Positions 27,401 through 45,958 of a stretch of DNA of 64,000 nucleotides are shown here, piece after piece (within the stretch, counting starts at the first letter, position 1; every line of letters begins with the position of its first letter). The translations under genes were made by a program, and so were the position numbers. A model generated the notes under the pieces. The model had not been told where the DNA came from and did no database searches. It worked only from the letters and a program-made list of their open reading frames with translations. The stretch lies in assembly GCA_914767715.1 (NCBI GenBank), contig OU612069.1, positions 18,161,387-18,225,386 of the forward strand, read 5' to 3'. This DNA comes from Membranipora membranacea (Eukaryota; Bryozoa; Gymnolaemata; Cheilostomatida; Membraniporidae).

Positions 27401-29087
27401 TGCTGCCGATTGCATGTATAAGCCTGCACATCAAAAGTTTCAATTAGTCATTAGTACAACCCAAGATATAATGGTCACTTTATAAACATATACGCATATT
27501 TATATGACGACTAAAACACAAAATGAACAGTACTGACCTGCCTGAGTTGTTCCTTCATACTATCTATAGTACACTGAGCCTGTCTGAGCTGCCTGTCGTG
27601 AGGCCGCCTATCACCAGATAGTAAGGATTGTGAGAGTCCGCCTCCTGCTGACGCTGACAGAGGTGATATTCTGTTATTGGTCAGTAGATAAGTGGGAGGA
27701 GTACCTGAGGGTGGATGCTGTAGAATGGTGGATGCGTTGTTACCTGTATATAGACCAGGTGTCGGAGCTTTAGGTGGAGAAATCCATCCGAGAGCACTTA
27801 GCTCAGGAGAAAAGGACACTGTTGGTGTGCTGTAATGATGAGAGATAATTCTTTATTATGATCAATGGGTGGCAGGGTGGCGTAGTGGTTAGGATTTGTG
27901 CTTCTCAATCTTAGAGTTGCGGGTTTGAATCCTGGTCACTACCCATGCTGCTAAAGAAGGTGAGCTCGCCGGTTAATACCCTAGCTTGCCCACTCCTACC
28001 TTGTACAGGAGTGCGCTAAATAGATGTGATGAATCTTATGTAAGCATATTCTCATTTGCCTGAAAAGGGCCTTGAATAGCAAATAAAGATGATATTATTA
28101 TTATTAATCGATGATTCAACGATCTCAAACTGAAGTATCACATTCTAGCTGTGGCATACTGTAATGATATTCATCATCACATTGGAATATGCTAGCTTGC
28201 AGTTTCAGAGAATCTAGCAAATGAGCGAGTAGAGTGTATGTGTTAGGTATTATCAACAGAAGCATAAATGGACAACAACAGCAGGTCCAGGTCCTCTCTA
28301 TGTGATGCTTGAGCAAATGATAAAAAGGGAGAAGAATGCTGTATACATATATAATCAATGATCCAATATATCTGGCCATATCTTATCCTATATATTATAA
28401 TATCAGAGTGTCTGACGTTAATATGATAAACCTGTCCCTACAAGACCAACCTGTATGAGGTGGAAGGCAGTGTACCAGCGCTAGCAGCTCTTTGATGTGG
28501 AGGTACAGATCTACTGAGTGACTCCTCCACACGACTTTTATTGAGAAGGTCGTCTTCACTAACACGCTGTCTCACCGATGAGGAAAGTCTGGGTTTACTG
28601 TCCACCACAGCTGCCACAGAGGCTGATGCTGAAGATGGAGACTCATGTCCTGTATCAATAACGAAATGAGTGGCAGGAGGTGGAAAATAATTAAAAAGAA
28701 ATTCCCACTTGTTCAAATTTTCTGATTTTAGCAACATATAAATTTCATTGATCACACCTCTAAAAAGAGTTGAAATGACAAGGTAGCACACTTTTCTCCG
28801 ACTCTTCTCTACTGGGTGACTTTCATTTTAGATAAGGACCTAGTTTATCTTCTAAGCATTATGTCTGTAAGTATTAGCGTTCTATTTAAGTGGAGGCAGG
28901 TAAATAGAACACCCTATGTTACTGGCAAGAACATAATATATAGTGGTTTTAACCGAACACAGTCATAAAAATGCATGATGGCGTGCCACTTTGACGTCAA
29001 ATAGCAGTTCTTCTACATACCAACTAATAATGACTGCCCTTCACGCTCCAACTGGCGAATCTTCTCAGCGAATCTTGAGCTTGACAT
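6416..29087 (-). CDS. CCDC158: Coiled-coil domain-containing protein 158 (CCDC158), complete, 25 exons, 1166 residues
   Basis: Exons: 29087-29021, 28649-28451, 27829-27538, 26451-26357, 25896-25725, 24522-24352, 23934-23858, 22710-22600, 20603-20489, 20082-19874, 19101-18993, 18590-18425, 17334-17141, 16642-16541, 15756-15649, 14210-14122, 13448-13309, 12610-12431, 11875-11748, 11160-10939, 10328-10219, 9753-9701, 8272-8182, 7694-7550 and 6571-6416. They total 3501 bases, all junctions are in phase, and the frame ends in TGA. Residues 1-23 are helical, about 24-160 are Ser/Pro-rich, and about 165-965 form a nearly continuous coiled coil. PPPPSPP follows at about 975, then a basic Ser-rich tail with a run of five His and a final helix. 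Blocks matching the CCDC158 family as I know it are MARLEALLEKTKDEC, KLKLKHQLELKELQ, ELKTVLKDMKSLL, RTKIRWLEDSLDK and CQNLERKLEKL. The length is near the human protein (about 1110). Rootletin was considered but fits worse. The family has no established function. Confidence 0.87.
8044..8160 (-). repeat. SINE body fragment (same family as 43905-44132)
   Basis: Read on the minus strand, this segment begins at a CCCACTG(C/T)AGTC(C)ATCAACTA block and passes through a GGATTGGC motif and a purine-rich middle. It ends with a GGG(G/A)TGTGGCAA(G/T)TGATA(T/A)GACC tail around 7990-8015. The same series occurs at 43905-44132, where a tRNA-like head is present; here the head is missing. Confidence 0.55.
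8579..9322. mobile_element. Nested piggyBac-type MITEs with TTAA target sites
   Basis: The outer element begins at TTAA (8579-8582) followed by agggtgaccaaggtttc, and ends in the reverse complement (gaaaccttggttgccct) followed by TTAA (9319-9322). A second left end (TTAA at 8675-8678) and a second right end (TTAA at 9055-9058) lie inside. About 230 bp of the right portion is repeated in direct orientation (about 8815-9058 and 9075-9320). TTAA duplication is the hallmark of the piggyBac superfamily. There is no transposase. It lies in the intron between exons 22 and 23 of CCDC158. Confidence 0.78.
9391..9646. mobile_element. MITE with ggtctaaacacact ends (family B, copy 1)
   Basis: The element starts ggtctaaacacactgacaga and ends gcttagtgtgttttgacc, forming short terminal inverted repeats. 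Its interior (a block centred on atgttagtaatgtgatgtcatg and accgctctgcact) is matched in reverse complement by the element at 25524-25715, so the two are copies of one family in opposite orientation. No coding capacity. It lies in the last-but-two intron region of CCDC158. Confidence 0.65.
10530..10687. repeat. Foldback element with about 67 bp arms
   Basis: The left arm (about 10530-10601) and right arm (about 10619-10687) are near-perfect reverse complements around a loop of about 18 bp. Both contain gttccactgtaataaaattg and its complement. Read as RNA it would form a long hairpin in the intron between exons 20 and 21 of CCDC158. It is probably a small inverted-repeat transposon. Confidence 0.7.
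12640..12902. repeat. Foldback MITE, arms about 75-80 bp, 95 bp loop
   Basis: The left arm (about 12640-12725) is nearly identical in reverse complement to the right arm (about 12822-12902). The ends read taggtaaattc(a/g)cgcccttgg, and the arm contains the series aatcattaatcataatcatt. The high arm identity suggests a recent insertion or maintained hairpin. It is intronic, between CCDC158 exons 17 and 18. Confidence 0.75.
13733..14001. repeat. Foldback MITE with arms of about 105 bp
   Basis: The left arm (about 13733-13837) pairs with the right arm (about 13883-14001) through blocks such as ggccttgtctgtttg, actgaatattccactgtgatg and attaaggagta. Several small mismatches show it has decayed. 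A separate 15 bp hairpin (gagtttggga / tcccaaactc) lies just before it at 13678-13712. Intronic, between CCDC158 exons 16 and 17. Confidence 0.7.
16128..16199 (+). tRNA. tRNA-Gly (anticodon TCC)
   Basis: A complete cloverleaf can be drawn. The acceptor stem GCGTCGG pairs with CTGACGC (one G-U pair). The D arm carries GGTTAGC, and the anticodon stem GTTGC/GCAAT encloses loop CTTCCAA with anticodon TCC at 16161-16163. The T arm is CCGGG/CCCGG around TTCAATT, and the discriminator base is A. The internal A and B boxes are good, and a TTTT terminator follows about 5 bases after the 3' end. There is no encoded CCA and no intron. It lies antisense within the intron between exons 14 and 15 of CCDC158 and probably has its own pol III transcription. 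It decodes GGA (and GGG by wobble) glycine codons. Confidence 0.97.
20147..20200. repeat. Short palindrome around a ggtactagtacc centre
   Basis: The segment cagccctgagaatctggtac is followed directly by its near-perfect reverse complement, giving an almost loopless palindrome of about 45 bp. It lies in the CCDC158 intron between exons 9 and 10. No other copy was seen in the window. Confidence 0.6.
23474..23631. repeat. Foldback element flanked by a 13 bp direct repeat
   Basis: The arms at about 23491-23540 and 23566-23618 are reverse complements with ttaagcgct ends. They share the block tggtag(a)gcatttcattatcaa. The sequence actaaggcgaagc occurs in direct orientation immediately outside both ends (about 23474 and 23617), which looks like a target-site duplication of unusual length. 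Intronic, between CCDC158 exons 7 and 8. Confidence 0.65.
25524..25715. mobile_element. MITE family B, copy 2, abutting a CCDC158 splice donor
   Basis: It begins ggtcgaaaacacactcagag and ends cctgtcagtgcgtaaagacc. The block ttactaacatataagcatcagcggatc and the adjoining gcagagcggtt match the 9391-9646 element in reverse complement. Its right end lies about nine bases from the exon 5 donor of CCDC158 (GT at 25724-25723 on the minus strand), so the intron starts with only about eight bases of non-element sequence. Confidence 0.65.
27867..28113 (+). mobile_element. tRNA-derived SINE with (ATT)n tail
   Basis: The head at 27867-27944 carries a pol III A box (tggcgtagtggttagg) and a B box (gggtttgaatcc) at tRNA-like spacing, but the acceptor pairing is imperfect. 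The unrelated body follows, and the element ends agcaaataaagatgatattattattatt. That architecture (tRNA head, body, simple tail) is that of a tRNA SINE. It is intronic and antisense to CCDC158 (between exons 2 and 3). Confidence 0.8.
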
Positions 29088-29483
29088 ACTTCAGCTGTTT
29101 TTGACTGTGGTTAAACAATACGTTTGATAATATCTATTTTCATCACTTTCCTGAAAGTATATTCAAAGTAAAATGTGTTGTAAAGCAGATATCAGACAGA
29201 CTCTACGCACAAAATGAAATATAAACAAGCTCTTTACTTTAGCACCACTCAAATTCTGGACTCGGTAACAGATTATCATTATTGTGACAGTCAGATTGTA
29301 TTGACTGAGAAGACGGCACTTAAATACTTACTCTTAAGAGTTTGCCAGGCCTCTAAGCCTACCAAGTGAGTCAAAACATGGGGGAGTCAACCATTCCATT
29401 GCCCAAGGTCCAAGACCAATAGTATACCAAAATCTTTGAGTAGACCTGTCCTGTGAGTTTGCTGTGGACTCAATACACTATAT

Positions 29484-29578
29484 ACATGGCCCCCTGGGAC
29501 TTGCATGCCTTTATTCAACAAATGTTCAATATCATTTGCAAAGTAAAGGCATGTCATGTAAGTCCCAGGGGCCCATGA
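29484..29578. repeat. Inverted repeat, about 28 bp arms
   Basis: The arm catggccccctgggacttgc with atgccttta is repeated in reverse complement as taaaggcatg with a cccaggggcccatg end, around a loop of about 30 bp. It is a candidate small foldback element in the CCDC158 upstream region. Confidence 0.55.
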
Positions 29579-29853
29579 CTGTAGTAAGTATAATATATAT
29601 ACTATAATAATAATAATAGATACCAACTTGTTGTACTAGCTAGATATCTACATTAAAACAAACCTACATCACTTTGCTTGCAACCATGTATTTGAGTAGT
29701 CAAGGCTTTGGGAGTACTTTATCAGAATGGCTGTAAGGTCCTGAAAGGAAGGATTTGTCAGCAGTTGAGTTGATTTTGCTGGTAGCAAGAACTATACAAA
29801 TTTTACAACTTCCTTCAATTTCAATCTCACATTTGTTTTGTTTACAATTTGCT

Positions 29854-29863
29854 ACGCATGCGC
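29854..29863. promoter_or_regulatory. Possible NRF-1-type palindromic site
   Basis: The sequence acgcatgcgc closely resembles the core of the NRF-1 consensus (GCGCATGCGC). It lies in the spacer between the divergent CCDC158 and ABHD18 genes, about 770 bp upstream of the CCDC158 start codon. A single ten-base match can arise by chance. Confidence 0.25.
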
Positions 29864-31212
29864 TCTTTTAAAATTCCCGGCTGAGCTGGTATACACACAG
29901 TTTCGACTTGTTATGCAAATAAAGTTTATAGCTCTGTATGTACTAACTTTTCGGCAGTGACTCACTTGCTGACTGACACCGGTTCTTCCTTATTTCTTGC
30001 AGCATAGGGTTTTCATGCACATATCATTTATGTTGTAAGACAGCAGCAACCATCTTTCACAATTAAAATGCAAAACTGCATATCATACATCTGTCCTTAT
30101 ATATCTGTCTGTCTCGGTCTGGGATTTCCATATCAATTGATCAGTCTGCAGAGTAGTTGCCAGTTGGTTGTGAATTGTCACTGTGGTGATAAATAAATTT
30201 AATAAGTAAGAGTAATCTATAGAGTAATAGAAGTCCTACTCTTTGCTACTGCTTACTGCAAAAGAACTCCAGTCCAGGGTCTCTGTGTCTAGTCTACCAC
30301 AACACCTGATTCAGGTTTAGTAGTGGTCTGTGTCCATATTTCATTGTTTTAGTGTTGTATTAGTTAGGTGAGTACTCTCGGTACTACCTACTTACTTACT
30401 ACTACCTAGCTTGGCTGAAGGGAAGCAAAAGAGCTCTACACTTAGTTAGTCTAGAATGATGGTCATAGATTGATCAATTGCTCTATCAGAGCTCCTCCAG
30501 TATTGCTCAGAGCTGGGTGTATGGAAATGTCTACCTCAAGCATTTGTCTGTGGTATATTGCAAAAATTTATGCAGTTCTGAACGGGCACTAAAAACCGTT
30601 GCTGGTGACGGGTGTTGTGTGACATGCCTTACAGCACTCAAGGCCTCTATAGCATTGTTATTAAATACAATATAGCATTGTTATGCAGCTTATATCATTT
30701 AAAATCCATCGTTATTGAGTGCTGTCAGACATGTCCCACCGCTTGTCTTACAACACCTGTGTGTTGGATCAGACTAAGTACCAAAACTATGTCTTAATAT
30801 GCAACATGGGCTGTATCAACAAACCCTCTACTATGTTTTTTCCGTAAAACTGGCTATTGCCCATTCAGAACTGGACTTTTTCTGTAATGTAGTGTGGATA
30901 GTCATATGACATTCTCGTAGCATAAAGTTCAATCTACAGGTCTACTCCATGTTTGACTGCCCCCCTCAGGGTGACAGTCAAACATTGCCAAAGTCCCAGG
31001 TTTTGTAGTCGTCAAACAGGACATCCTTCACAACACCTTTGATTTTCAAACCAGTAAAATGCCACCTCGTTGGTCGATTAGGACAATGAACTTGCTAATG
31101 GTAACTATTACTAGCCCAAGTAGCTGATATACACTATGTTTACCAGGTAACTCTACAGCGGCTACAGCTGGATGGCACAAAGTGACAGATGATGTGATGA
31201 GATAGCGTAATC

Positions 31213-39563
<8,351 letters not shown>

Positions 39564-41105
39564 CTTTTTTTCATGAGGGAAAAGTTACCAATTATAAGAA
39601 GTGCCTTCCCTGACAGTGTAACTGAATTTGAAACCTAGCTGTATATGTATTTATTAATTGTATATGCAAGATTTAGATTTCGAATGCATAGCTGACCAAA
39701 AGAAAGACTTACAGCATAAACATATCTAAAGCCACAATTAAGTTCGAATGTAAATATATTGAACTGATTCTTTCCCCGCCTTATCATTGACCTTGGCATT
39801 ATATTTTTGGCTCGGACTACCCACCAACTTTTTTCTCCTTCTGTGCTAAGAAGATTGTGTCATCATTTACAGGTATATTTTTCCGTACAAATTTATTTTC
39901 TTGATTCTATTTGTTGTGTTGTTTTGCTGCGTGATATTCTGCCATGCTCAAAGTTTGATGGATCAGCATTTGCTGAGAATACAACACGTAAACATACATG
40001 CAACTCCATTGCCGTTGCTATATATTCTGCTCCAATGTATGTCATAGAGCCTCACAAAATACTCTCTTCAAATGATCAGTATACTTGGTAAATACCTTGT
40101 AATATAATTGCTCGTAATGATACCACACACACTTTCAACATTTGAAGTCAACACTATCAAAATGATGCCACCAATGATTTCGGATGTCAGTGAGATTACA
40201 GAAGGCGCAAAAGGGTGTTGATAGAGATGAAACACATATGAGTTATCCCCCTTCTCCATAAGGAAATATAACTTGCGTCAATGCGCTTGAAATGATTATC
40301 ACCGTACTTTTATCATTAAATTTTAAACTAAGAGAGTATGATTATTTTGACACCACATGAATACAGTTTGTGGGCGGACCCTGACTCCTGTGTAAGCAAA
40401 TACAATTAGTAAAGCTGTTTGAAAGAAAAAAAACTGGGGAAATATTATGGTAAACCTGAACTGCTAGCGGTGGATTAAGCAGAATAATATCTTTGTTTTC
40501 AGAGCCGAGTTGTTGGTTTCATGGTAATTTATGGCTAAGGATGTTTTATTAATCGAATGCATGGAATGGTCACCTAATCCCGGTGATTTAATCAGGGCTG
40601 GCAGATATATGGATGTAGGTTTATTGCCAGCAGCCACACACTAAAGTCTTGGTATAAACTTGCAATGGTGTTTGAATGGAATACCGCTTTTTCTCAGATT
40701 TTGATGATCTTAAATGCTCTCACTAGGTAACCTCATTCCCAACATGATAAGTTTTAGCCGGGATCCAGTGGTCAAATTTCATGCTAAAAATTTAAAAGCT
40801 GATTTTCACACATTATGAAGTGTTAGGAGTTTTATAATTCCAGAATACTCTTTCGACATCTATTTTGACCCCGGGATCCCGACTATCTTTGACCTTCCCA
40901 ATTTTATTTAGATTACAAAATCTGAGATGTTTCGTCACTACTAATCAAAGGGGGAACAAAATTCTTGATTGAATGGAAATAATATATCATTTATTAGATA
41001 TCTTTGAGAGCATTTTGCAGAAAAAAAACCTGCTGCTTTGTATGATGGCTGTATTTTTGAAAAAGCAGAGATTTAATCTGTGACATTCAAACGTGATACA
41101 AACAT
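39564..41105. other. Intergenic gap after ABHD18
   Basis: This interval holds the ABHD18 3' untranslated region and, at its far end, the end of a minus-strand gene. No further exon, repeat family or structured element was recognised. The plus frame at 39807-40091 matches nothing known. Confidence 0.55.
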
Positions 41106-42072
41106 CTACATGAGCTTGTAGAGAGCGACTCCACCAGATCCACACACTCCCAACTTATCTCCTCTTACACTCACGTCCAAAAGGGCGCCAAAACCTCCAA
41201 CCTGCTCGAAGGATGTATGAGTGAGTTCCTTTATCTTCCTACCTGTTGGTAAAAAAATTATCTGAATTCTCTCACTTAGTAAATTCAGGTGTCACCAAAC
41301 TTTCCACAGAGAATTGAATTTTCAGAAAAGCATTTACTTATACATGATGATTTTAGTTTAGTTTAAGGCTCAGTTGTAGCTGTAGTCATGTTGTGGGCTG
41401 TTTGCCAAAGGCAGGGATGACCTTTGTATATCCCCAGTTGAAGTTTCAAACCGTGAATCACAAAGCCGAATTGAAACCTGATTAACCAAAATGTACCGAC
41501 CAGGAAATAATGGGCCCTGCAATTTGTTGTAAAAGAAAACAAGCTGGATGAACCTCACAATATCAAGCCTTAATAAAGCTTGAATCAAATTTAAAGTAGA
41601 TGACAGTTGACTGTTGAACTTAGATTAAAAATACCATAAAATGCCATCCCTTCATTGTATAGCTTTGATCAATCATTGATCAATCATTGCTTTGATGTTA
41701 ATGATTGTTTAATACAATAACAAAAACTTCATGAGGTCATTTTCAAATTGGATGTTCGGCTTATCATTATTTGAAGACTGAAATTTTAATTGTTAAAATA
41801 AAGTAGTAGACTTGTTGGTTCAATATCATTATATCAATCACGAGTACTTCTAAAATATTGTTCTTGTCTATCGCAATGAAGACACAGATCCATGTACATC
41901 AACATAATAATAATACCCAAAATAAGATGCTGTCCGCATCAAAGATGTTTTGTTTCATTTTTCGTTTCACCTTTTTTTACATTTCAATTCATTTCACAAA
42001 CCTTTAGATGCAGAGTTGTGTTTGTGTGAAATTACAAATCTCACGTTTACCTGATTCTGTTGGCGGTGGTTT
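41106..42072 (-). CDS. Unidentified gene, last two exons (partial)
   Basis: Two phase-matched pieces are seen: a 22-base microexon at 42072-42051 with a good pyrimidine acceptor and a GTAAAC donor, and a terminal exon at 41242-41106 ending in TAG. Joined, they read KPPPTESGRKIKELT followed by SFEQVGGFGALLDVSV and RGDKLGVCGSGGVALYKLM. The glycine-rich end and beta-strand-like pattern might suit a beta-propeller or a small-molecule enzyme, but I do not recognise the family. A possible further exon ending near 42931 has a stop in the required frame and was not accepted. The terminal exon is reasonably convincing and the microexon less so. Confidence 0.45.
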
Positions 42073-42504
42073 CTAAGGCAAGAATGCCACTTTATCGCAA
42101 AATGGTACACTCAGGTATGTATAAGTATACCAAAGAGATTACATGCTTACTGTTCCACTGGCATAATTATCTAGGAGTTTTCTTCCTTCCATATGAGTCG
42201 TTCATTCCAAATTTTTTTCTACGGTCCAGTAATCTTAATTATTCTTAGGGTAATGTACCTTGATTGCTATCTCTTTTTTTTCCGAGGAAAGGTCTAGTCT
42301 ATGTAGATGACATTGTTTTTTACCGTCCCGTAGTCATGGTCATAACAACAACAGTTTTTTAAAGGGTCAGTCCTATTAGAAAATTGGATATATTACCCCG
42401 GTAAATCGAATATTGTGAGTTCATAGGGCACATAAAAATAATGAAAAAATAAATATTATAAATAAATAGATAAATATATAGCATTTTAGTTTTTTTTAAA
42501 TATT

Positions 42505-42574
42505 TGAGCAAGGATCATAGTAGATCATAGTGTTCAGGTGGAGGCAATAAATCACTATGATCCACTATGATCCC
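42505..42574. repeat. Hairpin of direct and inverted gatcatagt units
   Basis: The left side ggatcatagtagatcatagtg is matched in reverse complement by cactatgatccactatgatcc, giving 21 bp arms around a loop of about 25 bp. Each arm itself contains the motif twice. Confidence 0.65.
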
Positions 42575-43440
42575 AATTTTCAGACTTTGCAGTAGTTAAT
42601 CTGCAATTAGGTTCACAGGCTGTTTTATTTCTTATTCACTAATGACTTTTCAGCCTGAGATCTTTAAAACCATACCAAACATGGCCTAGTAGGACTGTCA
42701 CTTTAATAACATGACTTCTCCACAAAGTTTTCACCCTCTGTTAGCGTGGTGAGCACGGTTCGTATTTTCCAGGAATTTTCTTTTTCTCACTCCTGTTGCG
42801 TAGTTGTTGGACATAGGATCAGACATGTAAAAAGCTGGAATGGCAAACAATCTACGGTATGAGTAGTCTCATTGTTAGTGTTTCAGCAAGGTCGAGGCTT
42901 TTTTACTAATTGTTCGTAGAAATTCTTACCTGGTAGATGGTAACGTTCTTTTTTTTATCAGGTTACGGACGTAGTCCAAACTGGAAGTGAGTTCACAAAT
43001 AAGGACAACTACGGTGTTCTGTATCATTGTATATGGAGTCTTTATTTGACCAAGATACCATTATCCTACCATTGAAACTCAGAGACTACCACTAAGACAA
43101 GGAGAATAGAACTCTACCTTGAGGAAAAATAATTGTTGAAGATCTCGTTGTATCTGAATGTTTTTTATATGAAAAAAATAGGAGTACCCTTTCGGAGTAA
43201 AAGAGAGCTAGAATTTAGCTTAGTTAGCACTTACACACTTTCACTTGTTATGTTGGGTAATTGTTAACTAGCCACAAATCTCAATAAATCGCATAAATCT
43301 CACTAAATGCAAGCTAAATCTTGTTAATGCAAGTGCTTTACTCCTCTTGGATATGTTGTCATGTAGAAAACAATTAGCCTGAAGGTATTGACAAAGATAA
43401 TACAAAACAATATTTTTCAAGGACCAATATATTTTTGCAT

Positions 43441-43507
43441 GATGCTGTAGTTTACACAACATATCATGTCTACTAGTAGACATGATATGTTGTGCAAACT
43501 ACAGCAG
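43441..43507. repeat. Near-perfect loopless palindrome of about 64 bp
   Basis: The arms of 32 bp, from tgctgtagtttacacaacat to the centre ctactagtag and back, differ at one position and have no spacer. Such a sequence would extrude as a cruciform and is often unstable in cloning. No gene is linked to it. Confidence 0.85.
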
Positions 43508-43904
43508 TAATGTTTCCACATCACCCTCAAAATTCTTGAGGTGCGATGGCACAGAATTCTTGATTGGGTCCTCTTGCTGAAGGAAGGTCCCTCAATTTGT
43601 GTCCGTTTTTCCAAGTAATTTTGGGATAGTGCAGGCCACGTTACCTTTTTACTGCCCTTACTGTTCTATGCCCATGGTAAAGCCAGCAAAACAGTTTTTT
43701 AAATCACACAGGGTTCTCAATTAAGTTTCTGTGCATTATGAGCAAGGTGAGCAGTGATTTTTCCAAGGAACTTTATTTTCTGACCACCAGTCCTATCTTA
43801 AATGCCCTCCCCACACAATTCAGCCTTATAGCCATCCATACCAATGGATTTGCATTCATAGGTTGATTATAAATAAAGTCTAATTAAAATCAGGGGGTCT
43901 TATC

Positions 43905-44132
43905 AATTGCCACATCCCGGTGAGTAGGGGACAGGATTTTGGTTACCTCAAGGGCCAGGCTGCTGCTGATATGCAAGATGGCTCTATTTTTATAAACAGG
44001 TCGGAAGCACACTTTAAAGGGCCAATCCAGTTGCAGTAGTTGATGACTGCAGTGGGATCGGAACCGGCGTCCTTCAAAGCTTGCACGTTGAAGGGCCTAC
44101 GCTTTAATAAATCGAGCCACCTCCTCAGATAC
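43905..44132 (-). mobile_element. tRNA-derived SINE, minus strand
   Basis: Read leftwards, the head at about 44132-44060 has an A-box-like ggtggctcgatttattaaag and a B box ggttccgatcc. The body follows with CCCACTGCAGTC, CAACTGGATTGGC and a tail block GGGATGTGGCAATTGATAAG. The body blocks recur at 8044-8160 and, in part, at 44244-44335, which supports a repeat family rather than a decayed tRNA. Confidence 0.7.
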
Positions 44133-44243
44133 AAAAACCCAATAAACTAGGCTTGTTAGGACGTAAACAGAGTCAGTGTAGGTACTGATAGTAAAATAAA
44201 AAAATACTTCTCAAATGTATATACAATTTTTGCATGATGCATC

Positions 44244-44335
44244 AGGTTGCCCTCTTTCTGTAGGCAGGTCAGAGTTCAAACGATGGCCAACAGAACTGCA
44301 GTAGTAAATGAATTGCAGTGGGATGTCACATAAGT
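44244..44335 (-). repeat. Partial copy of the same SINE family
   Basis: On the minus strand it carries CATCCCACTGCAATTCA, CTACTGCAGTT and GGCAACCTGATGC blocks, corresponding to the body of the elements at 43905-44132 and 8044-8160. The tRNA-like head is not seen. Confidence 0.5.
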
Positions 44336-44631
44336 GATGTTTTATCCCCCACCGAAATCAATACGTTAGTATTGATGGAGGTTGTACAGGGTAACACGTA
44401 AATGCCTATCATAGGGGGGTTTTGAGAACATATGTGGCACCTGGGTCCCATTTTGTCACACAATAAACACCTACAGTTTTGCCCATTCAGATTAAATTAC
44501 TGCAAAACATACTAGATTCATACCTGTTATTCTCTTTGGGAGTAATATGAAAGACAGCAGTTGATGCTATGATATAGAATACTTCCAACTGCAAGCACAA
44601 GCATTTTTGATTTTTGTAGCCATTATTTTGA

Positions 44632-44830
44632 AAATCGCTAGATGCAGCAGGTCTAACCTCAGTGATTCCATCATGCTTGCTTTGTTTTGAAGCACTTTGA
44701 TTGGACAATCTATCAAATCCTCAAACGTGAAAATTGCTAGATGCAGCAGGTCTGACCTACTTTACTATAATATTATTGGTTTGTTTTGAAGCACTTTGAT
44801 TGAACATTCTATTCATTGTTAAAATTTACT
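44632..44830. repeat. Diverged tandem duplication, two units of about 99 bp
   Basis: Both units begin gaaaat(c/t)gctagatgcagcaggtct and contain tttgttttgaagcactttga followed by ttg(g/a)aca. They are directly adjacent, with roughly 20 percent differences in the middle. Confidence 0.75.
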
Positions 44831-45958
44831 CAAATGAAAAGGTTCAAACGTTCAAAGGCAAGCAAATCTCTAATCCCTTTTGTTGAACTCTGAACTTCTG
44901 AGAGCCACATTGAAACTGCTTGCTATCAACAGTTAATACACCTCACTGCACATATCCTTTTAAATTGTCTAGGCTGAAATTCAAAGGGCTGGCTGCTCTG
45001 ACTAAGGAGCAACAGCTCTGAGCATAGTCTAAAAAACCTGCTGAAAGAGGGTTATCTCGAAGACCGCTTATGTTAATATAAAAATGAGTTTTGATTAAGA
45101 GTCTGCACCATTGAAAACCCTGTGAGACAAGGTTTCCAAATCATTGAAGGCCTGAATGTTGATAAATCCTAATTTTAGTGACGGAACTCATGAAAACTTC
45201 TGCCAAATTGTCCGCAAAACAGGCAGAAAATGCTAGAATTGACTATCCAAATACTAAAATTATTTACAAAACATGTCCATATGAGTTTTCAATGCTGCAG
45301 TTTCTGAATCAAAATAATTTTTATCCTTTTACAAGTGGTTATCAAGATAACCCTCTTTTCAGCACGTTTTTCCTATGCAGCGTGGGTTAAAAGGACCAAA
45401 CTGGAGAGAGGACAACTTCAAATTGAGGCCTAAATCAGAGCTCAGAAAACTGTCTATTACAAAGATACCTATGGCTTTTAATGATAATGAGTGGTCACCT
45501 TTGGCTGTGTCTATAAAGGAAGTTTCTGCAAAGTGCATTGCACTAGGGAGACGAGCGGGAGGTGTGTGGGAACAAATTTGTGTGCTGATTTTTACATGAA
45601 ACATTAGCTGGGAATCAACTAGCGACAATAAACCAACACATATCAGAACAATCATTATCTGTTAGCTTAGAGGGGTGGGTTGGGGATCGTTATGGGATTA
45701 TAGGAAACCCTTTCTAAAGAAACGGAAGAACATGGCTTAAAAGAATAACATTTGGTTGCCCGTCAAACTTACTAAGTGACACTCATGAAGAAAAGAGAGG
45801 TTTCATGATTCTTCTTGATAGGTAGGCTAACGCATGTCATACACAGACAGTTACAGCCTACTATAAAAAAAAGAGGATTGAAATCAAATATTTGAGATTC
45901 ATGCAGTAACCGCTTTGTTGGTAAATCTTTTTTAAATTTAATCCCTGCTTATACCATA

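Larger units (their letters stand above)
29088..31212. other. Head-to-head spacer between CCDC158 and ABHD18
   Basis: The two start codons face away from each other 2.1 kb apart, so this interval must contain both promoters and both 5' leaders. No coding exon was recognised. A short inverted repeat (29484-29578) and a possible NRF-1-like palindrome (acgcatgcgc at 29854-29863) are the only features seen. There is no obvious TATA box at a determinable start site. Confidence 0.6.

Noticed and set aside
27867-27944. A second functional tRNA gene
   Set aside because: The A and B boxes are present but the acceptor stem does not pair fully, and the sequence continues into a SINE body with an (ATT)n tail.
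6416-29087. First reading of this gene as rootletin (CROCC)
   Set aside because: The coiled coil gave only generic similarity. Specific blocks and total length fit CCDC158 better than the roughly 2000-residue rootletin.
42931-42990. A further upstream exon of the gene ending at 41106, reading NVTIYQ into the microexon
   Set aside because: The needed frame meets a stop just upstream, and the only acceptor available is a run of A before AG with no pyrimidine tract.
45178-45655. Open frames on both strands in the same stretch
   Set aside because: Frames on opposite strands overlap, neither has a recognisable motif or good splice sites, and the region lies in a repeat-rich gap.
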